Source: Lepidodermella squamata
Lineage: Eukaryota > Gastrotricha
Assembly: GCA_047495785.1 (NCBI GenBank)
Contig: JBLDXI010000025.1
Span: 1,674,001 to 1,738,000, forward strand
Length of the DNA stretch: 64,000 nt
Reading direction: 5' to 3'
Part shown: piece after piece, positions 33,993 to 44,251 of the stretch
Layout: the number at the start of each line of letters is the position of its first letter
Numbering within the stretch: position 1 is the stretch's first letter
Notes under the pieces: model-generated
What the model was told of the DNA's origin: nothing
Database searches by the model: none
Seen by the model: the letters and a program-made list of their open reading frames with translations, nothing else
Position numbers and translations under genes: made by a program

Positions 33993-34398
33993 ATGTTCAA
34001 GCCTGTTTTCATCCTTTTCGGGGTTATTCTGACCGTCGCTCTGGTTGCCGCAGCTCCTGCTCCGTCCGAAATTGATGCTTTCTCTGAGCACTGCCCAGCG
34101 CTGTGTTCAAAGCCGAAACGGGCCTACAAAAGCACTGAGGAATGCATGAACGAGTGCATGTAAGTGTTGCAATGTTTCATTCTGTTCACTGGTGTATATT
34201 ATTTTTAAAACAGTTGCACTTCATATTGCGTGATTTTCGAATCTCTAAGCGAATGGCCTCTTTCTGTCTGGTATGTTAAAAAGATACTCAAAATTACATC
34301 ATAAATAAATGCTTTGATACAGTATGCCGAGGTGCGAGAAGGCTAGACCTTACAAGTCGAAGAACTTCTTCAAGAAGATGGAAAAACTTCTGTATTAG
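33993..34398 (+). CDS. Small secreted eight-cysteine protein, family 2 (shifted introns)
   Basis: Exons 33993-34159, 34214-34270 and 34323-34398 join in phase to 99 residues. Signal peptide about 1-20 (MFKPVFILFGVILTVALVAA). Cysteines: HCPALC, ECMNECICTSYC, VCMPRC; C-terminus KNFFKKMEKLL. It lacks the intron before HC shared by the other three and has two different introns, splitting the central and last cysteine groups. Confidence 0.82.
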
Positions 34399-34583
34399 CA
34401 ATCGATTTTATTATAAAAAAAATAACGCGCACCGGATATAAGATAGTACTTCCATTGAAAACATGAGAGACTTATGATTGCATAGACCAGCTAGATATTT
34501 TTTTTCAAATTAGTCCATTGTAAAAGAACTTATATTTATATCACTCGATCATACTGATATCTGATATATGCAACTAGCAGGCT

Positions 34584-35988
34584 CTAGCAAACATTATGTC
34601 CGCATCGGTAAAACGTTATATTCGCGAGAATAAAAAATGTCAGTGAGATGAAGAACAGCATCAAGTCGATAATATCGACGATTCTCAGCTTGAAGCCGCT
34701 GCTGCAGGCTATACACGGCATTCGAAGTCGTTTATAGTTCCCGAGGAGGCGGCAAATCAATAAAGAGTAAATAGTAATCATCACACCAATCGCCATCTGC
34801 ACCTCATAATACAGGGTGATGTATAGGATTTCAGACGTTTGAGGAATGGAAGAGGTGAATAGACTCTGGAAAACGGCTAAAGCGACAAAACCGGTTATTG
34901 AAAACGCTGATCTATCCGTCGTCTCGGGCGGCATTAATACTGTCGACATTTGGAGGAGCGAAAGAAGAGTTGTTGGAATGAAGATCGTTCCAGCATACGA
35001 TTCTGAAATTCGGGAAACAGCGAAGGTTATCGAGAAATTGTGGGTGTTAATATTAGTGGAGAAATTATCCAACTGCCAAATACTGTTTTTCAGCAGGGTC
35101 TCAAACATTTCGACCGATAAATCTTCGTCGACGAGTTCGTCCTGAAAGATGAAGTCGTGGTAGTTGTAACGGCCTAGGGTGATTGAACACTTCTGCCGGT
35201 CGAATGGGAAGGTTTTGAAAGAAAGCTTGCAAGCTGAGTCTAACCGCATGCTGACCTCCCAATGAGCCCTTGCATCAGCCGTGACAACTATATCTCTGCC
35301 ATTGCTTTAAAAAGACTAGATTTAAGAATGAAAAAGGAGGGAACATATTCTTACGTCTCAAAAACGTCCGGCTTGCTGATCGCGTTGATATGCCTCACAG
35401 CAGGGTGCCACATGTCAGTTTTCCGAAATCGGCATTCCGTGATGTTTTTGTTATACGGCAAGGGAGGAGGAGATACCGAAACAGAAGCATTCGTAGTTGC
35501 CTGCGTTGTCCGATTCGATGCTGCTAATGAATTTAAATACTGCTCCTGGGTCCATATCCAACGTGCACAACGAGGCAGTTGCCAGCTGAAAATGAAAGTG
35601 CCAACCACAGAGAATCTGAAACATTCCTATAAAAAGTTTTCTATCGGTTAAAATCATCATACTGATGCTGAAGATCGTCTATGCCAAGGAAGTGGGTAGG
35701 TCTAAAGTCGACACGAACGCGAACTCTGACATTTGTTCCACTAGTTGGCCTAGCTGTTCGACTTGACAGATAAGGGCATGTAGACGCAACTTTGTAGCAG
35801 AACGCATCGTCTGGCGCCAACTCATCGGCAGTATATGATCTCAAGAAAAATTCCCTCGTATCTCGTGGATGCTGCGAGGCCGGGGCAGCACTTGCTGTAG
35901 TTGTAGTTGATGCTAACGCCAGACCAGCGAGTATAGCGAAACTGAAAATTCCGTAGGTAGTTGCAAAGTGCAATCTGAGGTATCGCAT
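34584..35988 (-). CDS. Divergent Cys-loop ligand-gated ion channel
   Basis: Exons 35988-35663, 35615-35355 and 35295-34584 join in phase to 432 residues. A signal peptide (MRYLRLHF...ALAS) is followed by VRVRVDF, IDDLQHQFSVVGTFIFSWQL, KTDMWHPAV, and a canonical Cys-loop with 13 residues between the cysteines (C-K-L-S-F-K-T-F-P-F-D-R-Q-K-C). Four membrane segments follow: M1 near TIFIPTTLLSLL, M2 near FSITGFVALAVFQSLF, M3 near VQMAIGVMITIYSLL, M4 near IDLMLFFISLTFFIL. The M3-M4 loop is only about 20 residues. There is no vicinal Cys pair in loop C and M2 lacks a usual selectivity motif, so ligand and ion preference are not predictable. An upstream in-frame Met at 36075 would extend the N-terminus. 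Confidence 0.78.
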
Positions 35989-36055
35989 TGATTTGTTCTC
36001 AGGCTTGTGGTTAATGTCGATATGAGGTGATGCTCGGTTGAGTGAGCCGATATCT

Positions 36056-36334
36056 TCATCTCTCAAAACTACCATAGTTGCAAATCGACCGTGATGTTAT
36101 GCTTGCCAAGCTGACTTCGAGCGATTGCAGCACAGTGAATGTAATGATTTGAACCAGCAGGGATTCGGGTATTTTATCGCAACGATCTGTCCGAACGAGG
36201 GTGATGAAGTGATTTATCTGGAAAGCATTGATCAGCATCAAGTGTAGTGCGGCCACCATCGGAATGAACATCGACTGTATTCCGGCAATCGCCGTTATAG
36301 CGATAATTGCACTCCTACTATGCTTATTAGTCAT
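36056..36334 (-). other. Open frame with hydrophobic segments, possible membrane protein exon
   Basis: A 92-codon - strand frame, open back to a stop at about 36381. It has two hydrophobic segments (IIAITAIAGIQSMFIPMVAAL and LVQIITFTVLQSLEVSLASI). Just upstream in frame it reads NDRYCYM, which recalls the DRY motif ahead of membrane segment 4 in rhodopsin-like GPCRs, but the preceding membrane segments are not found. It overlaps the upstream end of the channel gene's frame. It could be a GPCR or channel relic. Confidence 0.25.
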
Positions 36335-36381
36335 GTAGCAGTAGCGATCGTTCGCGGGAGCGCTCTTTCCAGCTTTTTTCT

Positions 36382-37107
36382 AGCCCATGTCTGCGTATTG
36401 TTTTCTTAAGGTTATACTGCTGTGCGCAATAACCATGATTGATAGCGTTACTTACACACGACTTACTATTATTTCTGTTCATCATCTATCATCTCTTGTA
36501 TTTTCCCTTGGGTATTATTCGTGTTTTCTTCTATGCTATTTCAACGAAGGAGTCGTGGATTCTGTAAATGTGAGAGATCATTCAATCCTGGATTCGTGAC
36601 AAAATTTGAGTGAAATGACTCATTATGGGATAACTCTAGAACATTCCTTGCGGGGTAGAAGTCATTCATGAAATGGAATGTTGTAAAACCCTACAAGACA
36701 TGTCTAGTTTTAAGTGTTTTTCTAATTTAATCCTAGGATTGACCTCGTGAGCTCGTTTACGATGAAAAGTTTCATTCATGAATATCCGCCAACGACAAAC
36801 TGTCACAAATAAGGTCGCTGACACTAGGATTTCGTGTGGATTCCTTGCCAAACGGCTGATCTGAATTCACTGACCGTTGAGTCACGGGCGCAACGAGGCG
36901 AAACTGGATGCTATTTTCGATTCGCATGACCTAAAATAAGAAAAAAAGCGAGGGTGCAAATTGATTTCATTATCCGGGAAATATTGCTGCAACCGTGAAG
37001 TTAGATCCCTACGCTAGTTCAAAATGTTTAAAGGGCTTCAGTATATAACCGGCTTGCATATATAACTACTCAGTTTTCTCACATTCTCACATTCATAGCT
37101 GCGAACG
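36382..37107. other. Intergenic spacer
   Basis: No gene seen. The TATATAA at 37042-37048, 66 nt before the next ATG, is a plausible core promoter for the 37.1 kb gene. Confidence 0.4.
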
Positions 37108-37549
37108 ATGAAGGTGTATGCTGCGTTTTTGACGTTGATCGTCGCTGCTCTGAAGGTTGCTTCGGCGACCGACGATGATTGGTACGCTCATGGGAGTCAC
37201 AAAACTCAATGGGCTGATCTTGAGTCTTTGTATGAGGTAGGCTTCTTTTATTCTCTATCATGAGCTATATTCAATTACTAAAATTCAAAATTCATTTTCC
37301 CAGGCTCAAGTAGCGCAAGAACATGCAAACAAACTCGCAGCAGAGACTCTTCATACTTTCAGCACTGATGACAACGGATCCATAACATCGTCAATGTGGC
37401 CAAAGGTCAGACTTGTTTATCTTGGCTACGGATGTGGAGAAGAATTCGCTAGCGCCCCTGAAAATTGCGGCTTAATTGTCACAAAATGGGCAGTAATAGA
37501 TGCGCCCGGTTCCCCTGAACGCATTTTCACAATGAGGAAGTCCGATTGA
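37108..37549 (+). CDS. Small secreted protein of unknown family
   Basis: Exons 37108-37236 and 37304-37549, phase 0, 124 residues. A signal peptide (MKVYAAFLTLIVAALKVASA) is followed by an acidic/His start, an amphipathic helix (QVAQEHANKLAAETLHTF), and a C-terminal part with YLGYGCGEEFASAPENCGLIV, i.e. two cysteines 13 residues apart that probably form one disulphide. It does not carry the family 1 or family 2 cysteine patterns. TATA box at 37042. Function unknown. Confidence 0.65.
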
Positions 37550-38616
37550 ATAATGCGCTATTTTAATATGTTCAGTTTGGTTCAAATTATTCGAAAAATA
37601 GCTAACCTTCAAGGTTTCCAAGGTATCTAGTCTCAGTCTGACACTTGAAAAATTTCAAATAAATAAATTTTGCGAATAACACTGAGCTATGTATCACCCA
37701 TGGTAAATAGTAACGGAAATAATCCGCTAATGACGCGCAATGTTGTTGGCCGCAGCGGCAGTCGTGAAGTCGTGAAGTCGTGTAGGGATTCTCTGGGATA
37801 TACCAAGAGTCATTGGAGACGAGCCGCAGCTAAGTTAGTGATTTTGGATAACAGGGAAATCCCGAATACATTGCTCACGATATGAACCATTTGGAAAGCT
37901 TGAACCTTTGTCATCACTGATGCTTTATGAATTGTCATTTTCCACTGAACTGTGATGTTTACGATCCCGATTTTCATTTAATTTGTTCGCCGATCTTACT
38001 GCAACTGCAAATAATAGGTTTTCAATTACAAGTTTGATTGCTATTAGAAAATTCACCATCATCACTAGTAAGTAGTAAGAGATAATTTACATAACAGAAA
38101 ATACTCTTCCAGCTGAGATGAACGAGCTGTTACATTTTTGTTTTCAAGTTTTGGCGCCAACTAGGTCTAAATGCGTAACTAGGTCGGCTTTTATCGCCAA
38201 GCAACATCAGGATTTGAAATTTGAACAACATTTTGTGCTCTGGTTTCAGTGCCCGGCGCAAAACAAAAATATTTAAGCACTAGTCTGGCCAATGGCGTTT
38301 TTTCCAATAAAGCATTAAAATGTTCGTATTATTTAGGCTTGCTGCATACCCATTTTTTCTGAATAAAATCGATACCTATCTGGCCTGTTCTCGCTGTTGA
38401 TCGATCGATTTTCACGTTCTTATAAAAGGACGGCGAGTGCAAACTAGAAAAAATACATTCACAATTCCATTATTCGCTTTATGTGCCGATTTCAACAACG
38501 ATTTTTTGAAATTATATGCTCAGCTTCCCAGTGTCTCTAAAGAGAACTCTACTCCACTTTGAATGAACTTGCTGGAAGTAAAATTCTGGAATAATCTAAT
38601 AGGTTTATAACTGAAA
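37550..38616. other. 1.07 kb spacer
   Basis: No gene recognised. A tandem triplication of gtcgtgaa-type words sits at 37760-37782. A TATAAAAG at 38421-38428 is about 190 nt before the TMEM165-like start, so a 5' UTR of about 160 nt is expected there. Confidence 0.4.
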
Positions 38617-39246
38617 ATGGAATCAGAATTTGTCAAATCGGCCCTCGCCACAATATTGCTGATAGTGCCAAGTGAAATTGGTGATCGTACGTTCTTCCTG
38701 GTCGCCGCGATGGCCATGGAATCAGACAAGCTACTCGTCTACCTTGGTGCAATGTCAAGCTTATCGATTATGCACGTTCTATCGACTTTGCTCGCCTTTG
38801 CGTCTATATTGATCCCGCCATTGGCTACTAAACTTGCCTCAATCGCCACCTTTCTGTACTTCGGCGTAAAACAAATTAGAAAAGCGCCCAAGAAACCACG
38901 TTCTTTGCCGTCAAACATTCTGGAGGACTGCAAAAAAGATTGCGATAAAACTGTTTCAGAGCCTAAAATGGCCGGGATGATATCGCCAATATTCATCAAG
39001 GCTTTTGTGACTAATTTTCTCGCCGAGTGGGGCGATAATTCCCAGATTGCGACTGTCGCTTATGGCGCAAGCGGTTCTGACTTTTATGGAACTGTCGTTG
39101 GTGGAATTATTGCTCATGGATTTTGTAATTTTCTTGCGGTGATATTCGGGCATTTTATTGCTAAAATGATGTCGCCTAGAGCTCGGGCTTACATAGAAGG
39201 GGTGATATTCTTGTTGTTTGCAGCAATTACTGCTTCAAGATTGTGA
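38617..39246 (+). CDS. TMEM165: TMEM165/GDT1 family cation exchanger-like protein
   Basis: A single exon of 209 residues. It shows the family's two inverted E-x-G-D motifs, SEIGDRTFF (about residues 25-33) and AEWGDNSQIAT (about 135-145), each in the first helix of a three-helix half. Six membrane segments are visible, separated by a short charged central loop with KKPRSLPSN. The family (UPF0016) moves Mn2+ or Ca2+ against protons in the Golgi and supports glycosylation. No introns and no N-terminal targeting extension, unlike vertebrate TMEM165; this could be a retrocopy-derived or simply intron-poor gene. Confidence 0.88.
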   Translation: MESEFVKSALATILLIVPSEIGDRTFFLVAAMAMESDKLLVYLGAMSSLSIMHVLSTLLAFASILIPPLATKLASIATFLYFGVKQIRKAPKKPRSLPSNILEDCKKDCDKTVSEPKMAGMISPIFIKAFVTNFLAEWGDNSQIATVAYGASGSDFYGTVVGGIIAHGFCNFLAVIFGHFIAKMMSPRARAYIEGVIFLLFAAITASRL

Positions 39247-39395
39247 CACGATAATATAGCTTTTGAGAAACTTCAACGCTTTTAAAGAAGATGCAGGATA
39301 AATAAATGATTTCTGAGATAAAAAAGTCATTATTTGAGTTAATTAACTGCAAATTCTATGATCGGGCGATGATGTGGATAGTATACGCGGCATCC

Positions 39396-39696
39396 TTACC
39401 TCAGATTATACTGATTGTTTGCCAAGGTTTGCTGGTTAGCGTTTGAGGGTTTGCCATTAGTCACAACGGTAGTTAGGTCATCGATGTAGCAACTAAAGCT
39501 CCTCATAACGCATCTTCTGGTATCGGGGTAATAGCTGAAGCTTGTGCATCGTTTGCGGCCTGCAAACCCGAACTTGCCAGTTATGCAGCGGCTCTCGCAC
39601 TCGCTATGCGTAACGTCCGAAATATTCAAGGGTACGTTATTTTCAACGGTATCTAGGAAAGAATTTGAGATGGCGTGTGCCAATGCTACTGAAAAG
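39396..39696 (-). CDS. PAN/apple-like domain segment, out of frame with upstream LamG gene
   Basis: This frame contains SECESRCITG, RKRCTSFSYYPDTRRC and SFSCYIDD, the cysteine and F-x-Y spacing of PAN/apple domains, then an Asn/Gln-rich tail. It directly follows the LamG-like coding region but in another frame: the LamG frame meets TAG at 39699-39697. The PAN frame is open back across that point with no signal peptide. Either a very short or unusual intron joins them, or a one-base change has broken a LamG-PAN protein, or the segment is no longer translated. Ends TAA 39396. Confidence 0.4.
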
Positions 39697-40654
39697 CTAA
39701 CAATCCTTCCATATTTTCTTGAAATAATCGGCGTCCTTATTCGCAGATGTGGAAAATTTGATAATGTAGATTGTGCCATCGTAGTTGCTGCCCTTATTCG
39801 AACCGATTGAAACTATCTTGGAGTTATCCAGTTCACCCGGCGACTGGACTCTTTTGGCTTCTGTTTTAGCCTACATATGGCAAAACGAAGCACAGTGCCC
39901 TCAGTCATGCAAAGCTTACCTTCATCTCTCCATTCAAATAAAAAATAGCTGTTTCTGTATCGTAAACCATGGCAATGTATTGCAGCTGATTACCAGTTGG
40001 TACTTTCCACGGAATAGATGAGTCATCGTATACAGCTAAAAAATTGACACGTTAAGAGACATCTTTTCTAATTTTTGTTGGAGCCATACCTCCAGGCATC
40101 TCGAAGTTTATCTTATCGAGAGTCGAGGAGAAATCAGGAAATGAGACTGATGTTTCCTGCAATACAACTGTTTATAATCGAGTCGGAATAATTTTGCAAA
40201 ACAAACGTCGTTGTAAATAGGTCCAACCCCCGCCTGTACTGTAGCCCAGATTTCAAGAACGTATTTTCCTTCTGATCCCCATTCATAATCTCCAGGATCG
40301 AAGCTGATATTTGACCCAGGCTGCATTTTAAGACCAATCCAACAAAACGACGGGTCTGGGGAATCAACGCCCACTCTTGTGGATGCCAGGGATTCAGCTG
40401 TAAAAGATTGAGTTACGTATTCATTTACTGCTTTTGCAAAGGATCTCACGCTGCGAATAGACGCCATCTCTAGCGCTATTTCCCCTGCTTGGCACTTGAT
40501 CACCAGCACTGTATGAGGCGGTGGTTGAATCGAAAGTCAGCTGGAAAAGAGTGTCGCTGAAGCTGTCAACATCAGTGCTGAGTAAGGCCGTGCCTGTGGC
40601 AATGAAGCCTATAAAGATTGCGCTAGTCAACATTTTTGCCATTAAAGCCTTCAT
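39697..40654 (-). CDS. Secreted laminin G/concanavalin-like domain protein
   Basis: Exons 40654-40510, 40469-40207, 40156-40090, 40035-39920 and 39870-39697, all in phase, give 254 residues. Signal peptide about residues 1-26 (start Met 40654). The body is a single LamG-type jelly roll: QLTFDST at the start, YVLEIWATVQAG in the middle, IAMVYDTETAIFYLNGEMK and SIGSNKGSNYDGTIYIIKFS near the end, the last two being the hallmark strands of this fold. One intron is only 40 nt. The frame stops at TAG 39699-39697 just before an out-of-frame PAN-like segment. Ligand unknown. Confidence 0.65.
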
Positions 40655-40849
40655 CTTTGAAAGCGAATTTCCAGATAATTCTGGCAGGTATGGGTGGCTC
40701 AGTCTGTTTACTAAAACATTTCGTTGCTCCCATGAAAACGCTCTCACCACGCGCCTTCAATCACGCTAGCTATTGATCTGTATAATCCGATAAATCGAAA
40801 CACTCAAAACCATTGATTTTTTATTCTTTTTTTGAAATCTGCTGAGATC

Positions 40850-41269
40850 TTAGTTTACTGGTGTAATGCAGTAGTTAGAGTAAAGCTGTACATCACTGAG
40901 CAAGCCGTTCATGATACGCGAGAGATTCTTGGAATTCCGCTTCGGCGCCGATGCAAGTCTAGCTACAACATAAGATTTCGCGCAGACATATCGCATGATC
41001 ATCGTGCAGCGGGATCTGTGCGATCGCTGTGTCATCAAACTAGACATAAAAGTGTCGTAGGACATGTCAGCGAGTCCAGACAATGATTTCGGATCCATGT
41101 GCACGCAGTGGCGGGCGAGGAAGGAATCGGCTTGTTTTGATAAAGGGTTTGACTTTCCCGCGATCAACTGCTCAGCGCTTAAATTTGATGAGCTAGCTTC
41201 CACGTCCGCTTCTTGGCTCGATGTATAGCTGGAAGCAATCAGGGAGAGAAAAATTATTCCTGATTTCAT
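40850..41269 (-). CDS. Small secreted four-cysteine protein, family 1 (outlying member)
   Basis: Single exon of 139 residues from ATG 41269. Signal peptide about residues 1-18, followed by a Ser-rich linker. Landmarks: FLARHC, MSYDTFMSSL, RCTMIMRYVCAKS (C-x7-C), LLSDVQLYSNYC. It lies about 12 kb from the main family 1 array, beyond the family 2 genes, and matches the 28.1 kb member best in the RYVC[AG]KS segment. Confidence 0.8.
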   Translation of the reverse strand: MKSGIIFLSLIASSYTSSQEADVEASSSNLSAEQLIAGKSNPLSKQADSFLARHCVHMDPKSLSGLADMSYDTFMSSLMTQRSHRSRCTMIMRYVCAKSYVVARLASAPKRNSKNLSRIMNGLLSDVQLYSNYCITPVN

Positions 41270-42154
41270 TATTAAAATCTAAAATCTAAAATTAAAGAAA
41301 AAATTGATACGGCATCATAACTGCTGGGATTGACGTCATTCACACCTTACGCACCCTGCTCCCTGGCAAACCCATTCCACCGTGTGAAATTTACGCGAAA
41401 GCACCTACGCATTTGCGGGGATATTGCACGACAGGCTTCGGTGAGCAGATTATTTGCTTAGTCTAGCGATGCATATTTATTGATGCCCGAAACTTGCCGG
41501 CGCCTGGCTTCGCTTTTATTGAAAGCGAGGGTGGAAATAAAAACTAACCTTGACTGACTCAGGTGCACATCAAGCGCATCAAGGCGCCCATATGCCTATT
41601 TGCACCTTGAAAAATATTGGATATAGCTATATGACAGTTTGGATTATTTATGAAGCCTGCTCGACCACAAAGGGCAATGCTTACACTGTTGAAACGAAAC
41701 GTTAGATCCTGGAAATTAAGGAGGCGCTCAGGGGCGAGTTGTTTACGGAGCAAAGCTACATGATACTCAGCTTTTCGATTTGCGTCGTATGAAATGTGAT
41801 ATGTGGGAGCGAGTGACTATTTGCCTGTTTGTTGGCTAATTATAGAAATTCCCCGGTCATGTTTGTGCATAATTAATCCCACTAACAGCCTTTGAAAGAG
41901 CTCTAAAATCTAAACTATAGGATACGTATCCTGTTCAAAACAAGTGGGATCGCTCTTTTTGCAATGTCGTCAGCAGTTACAATTTAATAGCCAGCAGCCA
42001 GTCTGGAACAGAGTACTTAATCACGCTAATGTAAAAAGCAGATCCCACGGCTCGTTTTGAGAGCGACGAAGGAGGATGAGCTGTCAATATGACTGAGTCA
42101 TTCACAAAAAGATACTCGCTAAATCGATGCATTTATTACCATAAAAACAAATAG
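41270..42154. other. Intergenic spacer
   Basis: About 885 nt with no supported gene, repeat or motif. Confidence 0.35.
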
Positions 42155-43528
42155 CTAAATGTAAATTGGCTTCAAACAGTGCCCAGGACCGCATGAATTA
42201 GCACAACACATCAGACCGATCGAGCAGTCGCCATCTACTACACACTCAACTTTACAAATGTCGTCGTAGTTCAGAGTGATTCGCGGGCATATAGCACGAC
42301 GCATTGGCATTGGCGTTGGCGTAGTAGTAGTCTTTTCGGCAAACCTTGTATCGGCTTCCATAAAAGGGTCGAGGGAGCAGCAGCCATTCTCGCAGCAAAC
42401 ACGGCCCGAACCACACTGCTCGTCGCTTCGGCAGTTGCACGTTTCGCTGGTTAGGCTTTCATTTTCCGGGCAAATTGGGACGTGCATCATTTTCCCGGTT
42501 GAAGCTGCCCTTGAAAAAAAGTAATCTGGAGCTGCTGTTAGGCTTGGCGTTGAAGTAACACTACCCCTTGGCGTGCCAATAACGATTCTTATCCTGGGCG
42601 GTGTTGCTTCAGACCACGGCGAGAACGCTGTCCTACGGCTTGTAATGAGTTGGATCAAAGAAGTTGTAGTGGTTCTTAAAGTGGTTGTAGTGGTTCTCGT
42701 AATTCTTCTTAATGTTGTAGGATATATTGGGTACATGCAATGGCCAGGTCCACATGGATTTGAGCAGCACAGTTTCATCCCCGGGCAATCGCCATGGGTC
42801 TGGCAGTCAACCTCACATGTTCCTTCCATAGCAGCCTCAACAGGAGGGCAAACTCCGTCCTTGTCATCGTAGTAGTAATAATCGTCATCATCGGCAACAG
42901 GATATGTTACAGAATTAGGTTTAGCCGAAGTCCTGATAGGCCTCGGCCTGCTTGTTGTATATCGTAGTGCCGCTTGTTGGGTTGGAGCTGCTACACAGCG
43001 ACCGGCTCCGCATTGATTTTGACAGCACAGCAGCAGTCCAGGGCAGTCATAATCTTCACGACACTCCGTTTCACAAGTTCCTAGATAGCCAGACTGAGAT
43101 GTAGGGCAAGCCCCTGGCTTTTTCCTTGTCGTAGTTTCCTTTGTCGTCGTTGGCACTGTGGTAGTTGATCTAGTAGTCAATGTAGTAACTCGTGTCGAAG
43201 TTCTTTGCGTAGACCAGAAAATGCCACGTGCGGAACTGTTTGATCTGTTAGCGAGATAAACAAGGATAGGGACCATGCACTCCAGGCCACATCCATTTGA
43301 GCAGCACATTAAACGGCGCTCCTCGCATTTATTGCATTCATTTCGACAGTTGGGTCGTTCGCTCATCGTCACTCCAGGGCACTCGTACATCATCCCTTGA
43401 ATAGTGGTCAACCGGCCGATGATAGGTTGGCTGTTGATAGGAGCATAGCTTGAAACGAAGATGATTATACCAAAAATTGTGCATGAAACACAGCTCTGCT
43501 TGCCCACGTAAAAATCCATTAATCGCAT
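42155..43528 (-). CDS. Secreted multi-WAP-like protein with mucin-like linkers
   Basis: A single exon of 457 residues. The N-terminal hydrophobic segment (about 15-33) acts as a signal peptide. Five cysteine-rich units follow at about residues 49-88, 140-179, 225-265, 350-390 and 415-455. Each has the WAP/four-disulphide core signature (D-C-P-G-x-x-L-C-C, then C-G-x-x-C), e.g. CPGLLLCCQNQCGAGRC and CPGMKLCCSNPCGPGHC. Thr-rich linkers (TTTTTLRTTTTS, TTRSTTTVPTTT) suggest dense O-glycosylation. The fourth unit is degenerate (CGSGRVCCENGCC). WAP domains commonly inhibit serine proteases or act as antimicrobials; which applies here is unknown. Confidence 0.8.
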   Translation of the reverse strand: MRLMDFYVGKQSCVSCTIFGIIIFVSSYAPINSQPIIGRLTTIQGMMYECPGVTMSERPNCRNECNKCEERRLMCCSNGCGLECMVPILVYLANRSNSSARGIFWSTQRTSTRVTTLTTRSTTTVPTTTKETTTRKKPGACPTSQSGYLGTCETECREDYDCPGLLLCCQNQCGAGRCVAAPTQQAALRYTTSRPRPIRTSAKPNSVTYPVADDDDYYYYDDKDGVCPPVEAAMEGTCEVDCQTHGDCPGMKLCCSNPCGPGHCMYPIYPTTLRRITRTTTTTLRTTTTSLIQLITSRRTAFSPWSEATPPRIRIVIGTPRGSVTSTPSLTAAPDYFFSRAASTGKMMHVPICPENESLTSETCNCRSDEQCGSGRVCCENGCCSLDPFMEADTRFAEKTTTTPTPMPMRRAICPRITLNYDDICKVECVVDGDCSIGLMCCANSCGPGHCLKPIYI

Positions 43529-44251
43529 TTGTGTAAAATTACTATCTTATTAATTTCGTGTTGTTGTGCTATAACTACGAGGACTGGGCTGCTGGTCATT
43601 AGTGCCCACTTGAGGCGTAAGGTTAACACGGTTTATAATGACGTTGGCGTGATTCATAACTAATTATGATAATGAGCTGATGATTACAAACAGCAGGGGT
43701 TTATCCAGCTTTTTGTCCGAGGGGATGGGTTGAAAAATCGAGGGGTTTTGGAGGTGAAATACAATTTAGCGCTCGCTCGCGAATAGCTACTTTTTCGACC
43801 CTATTATTCCATTTCATACCATTTTTATGAATAAAATAGCGCGATATGTTCGTTTTATAGATTTTTGTGGCTTTGTGCGGTGCGCGCGCTTAAATTTGGC
43901 CCTCAAAATGCGGCACGCAATACCTGTTACGCAACCAGCATTAGTGCGCGCGCTCATTATCATAGTCACAAGCTAAAGCTGAATATGCAAATTAGTATAA
44001 CAGTACTGTTTTAACTGTTTCGAGAAGGTCGATTAAAGAAAATACCATAATTCACTAACTGCGGTATGTTCTCTCAAGGCTGCCGCCCCTACGGGATCAG
44101 TCATGAATCATACAATACTGTCACTGGCCTTAATATTTAGGGGATGACCGCTCGGTTTGAGGGGATGGCCAGGGGGTGGTTAGGGGATGGCTGGATAAAT
44201 CTCTGACAAACAGCATGCATTTTCAATTGAAACTTTATTCTTTAGTCGCCT
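43529..44251. other. Intergenic spacer
   Basis: About 720 nt with no gene seen. It includes several short gggatgg words at 44141-44193. Confidence 0.35.

Noticed and set aside
35262-35651. 129-codon + strand frame
   Set aside because: Antisense to the well supported second and third exons of the Cys-loop channel gene.
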